A DNA stretch of 64,000 nucleotides from Chloroflexota bacterium (GTDB lineage: Bacteria > Chloroflexota > Dehalococcoidia > Bin125): NCBI GenBank assembly GCA_028873865.1, contig JAPPNI010000034.1, forward strand, positions 62,001-126,000, written 5' to 3'. Made by a program: the position numbers and the translations under genes. Numbering within the stretch: position 1 is the stretch's first letter; each line of letters begins with the position of its first letter. A model generated the notes under the pieces. It saw only the letters and a list, made by a program, of their open reading frames with translations, made no database searches and had not been told where the DNA came from. Below are positions 59,479-64,000 of the stretch, piece by piece.

Positions 59479-61164
59479 ATGAAACTGCTGACGTCGGCGG
59501 AGATGCGGGAACTGGAAGCGCGGGCCGAGGCGGCGGGCGTCTCGACGGACACCTTGATGGAGAACGCCGGGCTGGCCGTGGCCCAGGAGATCTGGATGCA
59601 ACTGGGTTCGCTCGAGGATCGGCGAATCGCGGTGTTGGTGGGATCGGGCAACAACGGCGGCGACGGTCTCGTCGCGGCGCGTCACCTGTTCGAGTGGGGA
59701 GCTCAGGTCCGCGTCTATGCATTGCGCGAGCGGAGCGACAGCCAGTGGACTCAGACGGTGGACATGGGGGTGCCCTGCGGCAGCGTAAACAAGGACGAGG
59801 ACTTCGAGGCTCTGGAGGCCTTGCTGTCGGGCGCCGAGGCGATCGTCGATGCCTTGCTCGGGACCGGTTCGTCACGACCGATCGAGGGCGACCTTGCCCA
59901 GATCATGACCCGCCTCGCCGCGATTCGATCACGCACGGTGAAGCCAAAGCTGGTGGCTGTCGACCTGCCCACCGGTCTTGACGCCGACAGCGGCCGGCTT
60001 GATCCGCTGGCGGTCGCGGCCGACGAGACGGTCACCTTCCATGCGCCGAAGGTCGGGCTCTACATGCAGCCGGGCGCGTCGGCTGCGGGCTCGGTGCAGC
60101 AGGTCGAGATTGGCATTCCCGCCGGCCTGGACGAGGATTTACAGACCGAAGTGCTCGAGCGCCGAGCGGCCAAGGCGCTCCTGCCGGATCGCCCGGCGGA
60201 CGGGCACAAAGGGACGTTCGGTCGCGTGTTGGTGATCGCCGGCTCGGCCCGATATCCCGGCGCGGCGATCCTGGCGGCGCGCGCTGCGTACCGCGCCGGC
60301 GCAGGGCTGGTGACCATCGCCACCCCGCAATCGATCGCTTCGCACATGGTCGCTGCGGTGCCGGAGGCGACGCTGTTGCCCCTGCCGGAATACGACGATG
60401 GCGTGATTTCCGGCTTTGCTGCCTGGGAAGTCGTTCGGGACGAGCTGCCCGGCGTCGACTCAGTCGTGATCGGCTGCGGTTTCGGACGACACGACCACAG
60501 CGGCAAGTTTGTGCGCGAGTTCCTCATCTCACCGGAAGTGGGCATGGTCAAGGGAGTCGTGGTCGACGCGGACGGACTGAATCTGCTGGCGGCGGACATG
60601 TCCGGACTACCGAGCGCCGTCGCGCCGGTCGTGCTGACCCCGCATCCGGGGGAGATGGGCACCCTGACCGGGATGACCGCGGACGATGTCCAGCGTCAGC
60701 GCCTGACGCTCTCGCGAGATTGCGCAGCCGAGTGGAACTGCCATGTCGTGCTCAAGGGCGCCAACACCGTCGTAGCCACCCCCGACCATCGGGCGCGCGT
60801 GTCGGAGGTCGCCCAGCCGGCCCTCGCGACGGCCGGAACCGGGGATGTGTTGAGCGGAGCAATCGGCGCACTGATCGCCCAGGGGCTCGAACCGTTTGAC
60901 GCAGCCACATTGGGGGTCTATCTCCACGGTGACGCCGGCAATCGTGCCGCCCGAGCGCGGGGAACGATCGGAGTGACAGCCGGAGACGTTGCCGATCAAC
61001 TCGCCATGGCGGCAAGATCGCTGGCCGGCGAGGAGCCCGTCGAGGCGCCCTCCATGGGCGGCGGCTTCGGGATGGGCGCTGGGGACGTCGGTGGACTCGG
61101 ACAACTGGCGGGGGCCGGAGGTCTGGGTGGCGGACTGGAGGGCTTGCTGGGCGGCCAGCAATGA
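59479..61164 (+). CDS. nnr: bifunctional NAD(P)H-hydrate epimerase/dehydratase
   Basis: 561 residues. The N-terminal epimerase domain (YjeF_N, about 1-215) has LMENAGLAVAQEI and VGSGNNGGDGLVAARHL; the C-terminal ADP/ATP-dependent dehydratase (about 230-510) has FGRVLVIAGSARYPGAA and the kinase-like ATAGTGDVLSGAIGAL. It repairs hydrated NADH and NADPH. Beyond the domain the protein has an unusual Gly-rich tail of about 40 residues (GGGFGMGAGDVGGLGQLAG, GGLGGGLEGLLGGQQ) not usual for Nnr. Confidence 0.9.
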   Translation: MKLLTSAEMRELEARAEAAGVSTDTLMENAGLAVAQEIWMQLGSLEDRRIAVLVGSGNNGGDGLVAARHLFEWGAQVRVYALRERSDSQWTQTVDMGVPCGSVNKDEDFEALEALLSGAEAIVDALLGTGSSRPIEGDLAQIMTRLAAIRSRTVKPKLVAVDLPTGLDADSGRLDPLAVAADETVTFHAPKVGLYMQPGASAAGSVQQVEIGIPAGLDEDLQTEVLERRAAKALLPDRPADGHKGTFGRVLVIAGSARYPGAAILAARAAYRAGAGLVTIATPQSIASHMVAAVPEATLLPLPEYDDGVISGFAAWEVVRDELPGVDSVVIGCGFGRHDHSGKFVREFLISPEVGMVKGVVVDADGLNLLAADMSGLPSAVAPVVLTPHPGEMGTLTGMTADDVQRQRLTLSRDCAAEWNCHVVLKGANTVVATPDHRARVSEVAQPALATAGTGDVLSGAIGALIAQGLEPFDAATLGVYLHGDAGNRAARARGTIGVTAGDVADQLAMAARSLAGEEPVEAPSMGGGFGMGAGDVGGLGQLAGAGGLGGGLEGLLGGQQ

Positions 61165-61228
61165 CCTCACACCTGGTTGATCTGTAGCCTCAGGGAAGCC
61201 GGGACGTTGCAGAGAGAGGAGCAGCCTC

Positions 61229-61555
61229 GTGTCGCGAGTGAGTTTCAACTGCACGATGCAGGAAGGGCAGATCGGCGAGGAATTGCGAGCGAAGCTGGCT
61301 GTCGCTCTCCAGCAGATCACTGAGGACGTGCTCGGCGAGTCGCCCGACGACGTACCGGTGACGTTCTCCAACATTCCCAGTGGATTCGGATTCCGCGGCG
61401 GCGAACCGTCCACGACCTCGCTGGTGCGAGGCAGCATCGTCGGCGGGGTAACCCAGGAAGTGCGCGAGGACCTGATGCGCCGGATCTGCGACCGCTGGAT
61501 GGAAATCAGCGGCTGCACGGTCGACGAGCTCGTGGTGTCGGCCCGCGATGTCTAG
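61229..61555 (+). CDS. tautomerase-superfamily-like protein without N-terminal Pro
   Basis: 108 residues, GTG start with a good ribosome-binding site (AGAGAGGAG). The size and beta-alpha-beta pattern (SRVSFNCTMQEGQIGEELRAKL, then VPVTFSNIPSGFGFRGGEP and CTVDELVVSARDV) resemble tautomerase/MIF-like proteins, and the next gene is a clear member. However, the residue after Met is Ser, not the catalytic Pro, so tautomerase chemistry by Pro1 is not possible in this protein. Confidence 0.5.
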   Translation: MSRVSFNCTMQEGQIGEELRAKLAVALQQITEDVLGESPDDVPVTFSNIPSGFGFRGGEPSTTSLVRGSIVGGVTQEVREDLMRRICDRWMEISGCTVDELVVSARDV

Positions 61556-61606
61556 TCGCGTGGGATAGCATGGTTTGGAACTCTGCGACGAGAGAGGAAG
61601 TCTGAG

Positions 61607-62002
61607 ATGCCGTATTACCGTTGCGTGGTCCCCAAGGACTCCGTTCCTTACGAGCAGCGGGCAGCAGTGGCCAAGGCATTCACTGACATTCACTGCGGCA
61701 ACACCGGCGCGCCGCGCAGCTTCGTCCATGTTGTGTTCGACGAGGCCGACGACCGCTGGGACACTCCCTACTTCCTCGACGGCGGCAACCGGGCCGGGCG
61801 CTCCGAAGAGGTCAAGGCCGAGTTGCTGAGCGACCTGATGAGCGCTTTCCGCGAGATCACTGGCGTGGCCTCGGACGACTTCAGCGGCCGCATCACCGAG
61901 GGGCCGGCGAAGTGGACGATGGAGGGCGGCATGGTCCTGCCCGAGCCGGGCGAAGAGACCGAAGAGTGGTACTCCCACGGTCAGGCCGCCGCCGGCGGAT
62001 AG
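61607..62002 (+). CDS. tautomerase-superfamily protein, cis-CaaD/MSAD-like
   Basis: 131 residues. The N-terminus is Met-Pro-Tyr-Tyr-Arg, so Pro1 after Met removal is the general base of the family. The body (VPKDSVPYEQRAAVAKAFTDIHCGNTGAPRSFVHVVFDE) fits the long (130-residue class) tautomerases that include cis-3-chloroacrylic acid dehalogenase and malonate-semialdehyde decarboxylase. The acidic C-terminal tail is long. It may act with the preceding Pro-less protein. Confidence 0.8.
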   Translation: MPYYRCVVPKDSVPYEQRAAVAKAFTDIHCGNTGAPRSFVHVVFDEADDRWDTPYFLDGGNRAGRSEEVKAELLSDLMSAFREITGVASDDFSGRITEGPAKWTMEGGMVLPEPGEETEEWYSHGQAAAGG

Positions 62003-62152
62003 TTCCGCCTCGACGTTATCGATACTCAGGGACGGTTCGATAGTCCGTCCGCGCCACCGCACGAACTTCGCCGACACGACCTCTGCCCACAGTGGAGCAC
62101 TCGTAGCCCATTGAACGGGTAGGCTGAGAGCGCACTGATCTTTGGGGGCCTT

Positions 62153-63394
62153 ATGGACGAGCGCATTGTGGTGACGGGGATGGGCGCGGTCACGGCGGTC
62201 GGCGGTACGGCCGACGAAACATGGGATTCCCTCGTCTCCGGACGCTCGGGCGTGACAGGCATTTCCATCTTCGATCCGTCGCGTCTGTCGGTCCGGTTTG
62301 CAGCCGAAATCAGCGACTGGAAGCCAGAGGAGTACATGCCGCGCAAGGACGCGCGGCGCATGGATCGCTACTCGCAGTTTGCAATCGTCGCATCGCGCGA
62401 GGCGGCGGCGAATGCCGGTTTCGACGACGGATTCGACGGCTCCGATCGAGCCGGGGTGATGATCGGAACCGGGATCGGCGGGATCTCCACCACCCAGGAG
62501 CAATTCCGCATCCTCGACTCGCGCGGGCCCGACCGCGTGTCTCCCTTTGCCGTGCCCATGATGCTGCCCAACATGGCTTCCGGACAGGTGTCAATCGCCC
62601 TGCAGGCGCGGGGGCCGAACCTGGCCCCGATGTCGGCCTGCTCCTCGGCGGCCGACGCCCTGGGCCTCGCCGCACAGACCATCATCCGCAACGAGGCAGA
62701 TGTGATCGTCGTCGGCGGCGCTGAAGCGCCGCTCTGCGAAATGGCGGTCGCCGGATTCGCCTCGGCGCGCGCACTCTCGTCGCGCAACGACGAGCCGGAA
62801 ACCGCCTCGCGTCCGTTCGACGCCGAGCGCGATGGTTTCGTGATGGGCGAAGGGGCAGCGGTGATGGTGCTCGAACGGGCGGAGCACGCCACCGCTCGGG
62901 GCGCTGAGATCCTGGCCGAAGTCTGTGGTTACGGATCGGTCGGCGACGCCTATCACATTACCCAGCCGGCCGAAGGCGGCGACGGTGGCGTCCGGGCGAT
63001 GTCGCTCGCGCTGGAGCGATCCGGAATCGCGCCTTCAGAGGTCGACTACGTCAACGCGCACGGAACGTCGACCCCGCTCAACGACAAGTTCGAGACGATG
63101 GCGATCAAGAGCGTGTTCGGCGAGGCGGCCTACGGGCTGTCGATCTCCTCGACCAAGTCGATGACCGGTCACCTGCTCGGCGCCGCCGGCGCGGTTGAGG
63201 CGCTCGCGACCATCGAAGCAGTCCGACGCGGCATGATCCCACCGACGATCAACCTCAAGAACCCCGATCCCGATTGCGACCTCGACTACACGGCCAACGT
63301 CTGCCGGGAACGGGATGTGCGCGTCGCGATTTCGAATTCGATGGGCTTCGGCGGACACAATGCCTGTCTGGTCTTCCGTCGCTGGGAGGACTGA
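62153..63394 (+). CDS. fabF: beta-ketoacyl-[acyl-carrier-protein] synthase II
   Basis: 413 residues. The catalytic triad is Cys near 162 (PMSACSSAADALG), His near 303 (VNAHGTSTPLND) and His near 338 (SMTGHLLGAAGAVEAL), with the closing NSMGFGGHNACLVF. It elongates acyl-ACP in fatty-acid synthesis. Together with acpS 3 kb upstream, this region serves lipid synthesis, though the genes between them are unrelated. Confidence 0.95.
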   Translation: MDERIVVTGMGAVTAVGGTADETWDSLVSGRSGVTGISIFDPSRLSVRFAAEISDWKPEEYMPRKDARRMDRYSQFAIVASREAAANAGFDDGFDGSDRAGVMIGTGIGGISTTQEQFRILDSRGPDRVSPFAVPMMLPNMASGQVSIALQARGPNLAPMSACSSAADALGLAAQTIIRNEADVIVVGGAEAPLCEMAVAGFASARALSSRNDEPETASRPFDAERDGFVMGEGAAVMVLERAEHATARGAEILAEVCGYGSVGDAYHITQPAEGGDGGVRAMSLALERSGIAPSEVDYVNAHGTSTPLNDKFETMAIKSVFGEAAYGLSISSTKSMTGHLLGAAGAVEALATIEAVRRGMIPPTINLKNPDPDCDLDYTANVCRERDVRVAISNSMGFGGHNACLVFRRWED

Positions 63395-63415
63395 TCCGGC
63401 GGACGGGAGAACGCG

Positions 63416-64000
63416 GTGCGGGAGCGCTCGGACGGCTGGCTCGGTCGTACCTGGCGGATCGCCGAGCCCCACGACGCGCCACCGATCGAAGGACTCGACG
63501 CGCCTTCATTCATCGGTCGATTGCTGCGCCAGCGCGGTGTCGACACCGTTCCGGCGGCGCAGGAATTCCTCAATCCCGAGTGGTATCAACCTGCCGAGCC
63601 ATCGGTGCTCGGCGACTGGCGCGAAGCGATCGATCGGATCGCCCTGGCTGCGCAGCGCGATGAGCCGGTCGCCATCTACGGCGACTACGACGTCGACGGG
63701 ATCACGGGCACGGCGATCCTGACCGAGGCGCTACGCGAGGTCGGAGTCGACGCCAGACCCTTCATCCCTCATCGCGAACGCGAGGGTTACGGCCTGCAGG
63801 ACGAGGCGGTCGGCCAACTCGCCGCGGACGGCGCCCGGGTGTTGATCACGGCCGACTGCGGCATCACCGCGCTGACCGAGATCGCTGCGGCGCGGGACCA
63901 GCATGGTCTCGATGTCGTCGTGCTCGATCACCACGAGCCGGCAGAATCGCTGCCCGACGCCACGGCGATCGTCACGCCGAAGCGCGCGCCGAAGGGACAT
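63416..64000 (+). CDS. recJ: single-stranded-DNA-specific exonuclease RecJ, N-terminal part
   Basis: The frame starts at a GTG with GGGAG upstream and is open to the window end (195 codons). RecJ-type DHH phosphoesterase motifs are IYGDYDVDGITGTAILTEAL (motif I), VLITADCGITALTEIAAARD and VVVLDHHEPAESLPDATAIV (motif III with DHH). It degrades single-stranded DNA 5' to 3' in recombination and repair. The C-terminal DHHA1 and oligonucleotide-binding domains lie beyond the window. Confidence 0.9.
   Translation, partial: MRERSDGWLGRTWRIAEPHDAPPIEGLDAPSFIGRLLRQRGVDTVPAAQEFLNPEWYQPAEPSVLGDWREAIDRIALAAQRDEPVAIYGDYDVDGITGTAILTEALREVGVDARPFIPHREREGYGLQDEAVGQLAADGARVLITADCGITALTEIAAARDQHGLDVVVLDHHEPAESLPDATAIVTPKRAPKGH

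Noticed and set aside
61190-62503. 437-codon minus-strand frame
   Set aside because: It spans two tautomerase-like genes and the start of fabF in antisense; no family and no ribosome-binding site.

Overview
The window is a gene-dense, high-GC bacterial chromosome segment with 66 protein-coding genes called (two cut by the window edges), one tRNA, and several families of dispersed palindromic repeats. There is no rRNA, CRISPR array, insertion sequence or intact prophage. The gene mix points to Chloroflexota, perhaps a Dehalococcoidia/SAR202-like lineage. It includes an F420-type luciferase-like oxidoreductase, several acyl-CoA dehydrogenases and MaoC proteins, a lone CoxL-like molybdenum hydroxylase, DUF169 and DinB proteins, and a subtilase whose C-terminal domain I recall from Chloroflexota surface proteins. 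This placement is inference: an actinobacterial relative cannot be excluded from the sequence alone, because a phosphatidylinositol gene set is present.

Layout. 1-14.6 kb: an HpaB-type hydroxylase tail, a Lon-N protein, an acyl-CoA dehydrogenase, a Wzz-like protein with a dead kinase-like domain, a very large secreted subtilase-like protein, MaoC proteins, a MoaD-like protein beside a molybdenum hydroxylase, a hydrolase, tRNA-Pro(GGG), DUF169 and a CaCA-type cation exchanger. 14.6-25.3 kb, mostly minus strand: mfd, pth, a four-domain rhodanese, both subunits of an ADP-forming acyl-CoA synthetase, and AMP-forming acs. 25.3-33 kb: an accessory-looking stretch with palindromic repeats, 20-bp tandem arrays, a GIY-YIG protein, an HTH protein with a simple-repeat tail, small membrane proteins and three tandem DinB-like genes. 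33-45 kb: a 2-hydroxyacid dehydrogenase, an orotate-PRTase-like gene, nitronate monooxygenase, a Phd/PIN toxin-antitoxin pair, an acyl-CoA dehydrogenase, a phosphotriesterase coupled to an alpha-toroid protein, an LLM oxidoreductase and a thioredoxin-fold protein.

45.2-53 kb is the most coherent block: a CDP-alcohol phosphatidyltransferase, a pseudo-metallopeptidase, a PimA-like mannosyltransferase, a PHP phosphoesterase, two LpxL/PatA-like acyltransferases and inositol-phosphate synthase, all on the minus strand, with a divergent inositol-monophosphatase-family gene. Together they could make inositol-1-phosphate, phosphatidylinositol and an acylated PI-mannoside-like glycolipid. 53-64 kb carries two thioredoxin-fold proteins, prfB with a +1 programmed frameshift, an intact HELTH metallopeptidase of the same family as the dead one above, folD, acpS, nnr, two tautomerase-like genes, fabF and the start of recJ.

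The points most worth following up are: (i) the PI-glycolipid locus and its catalytically dead peptidase; (ii) REPIN-like palindromes that carry 20-bp tandem expansions and lie next to a GIY-YIG gene; (iii) intergenic 10-bp-period repeat arrays; and (iv) several proteins that keep a fold but have lost or changed catalytic residues (subtilase His to Glu, BY-kinase-like domain without Walker A, Pth without its HN pair, a disulfide-oxidoreductase-like protein without CxxC).
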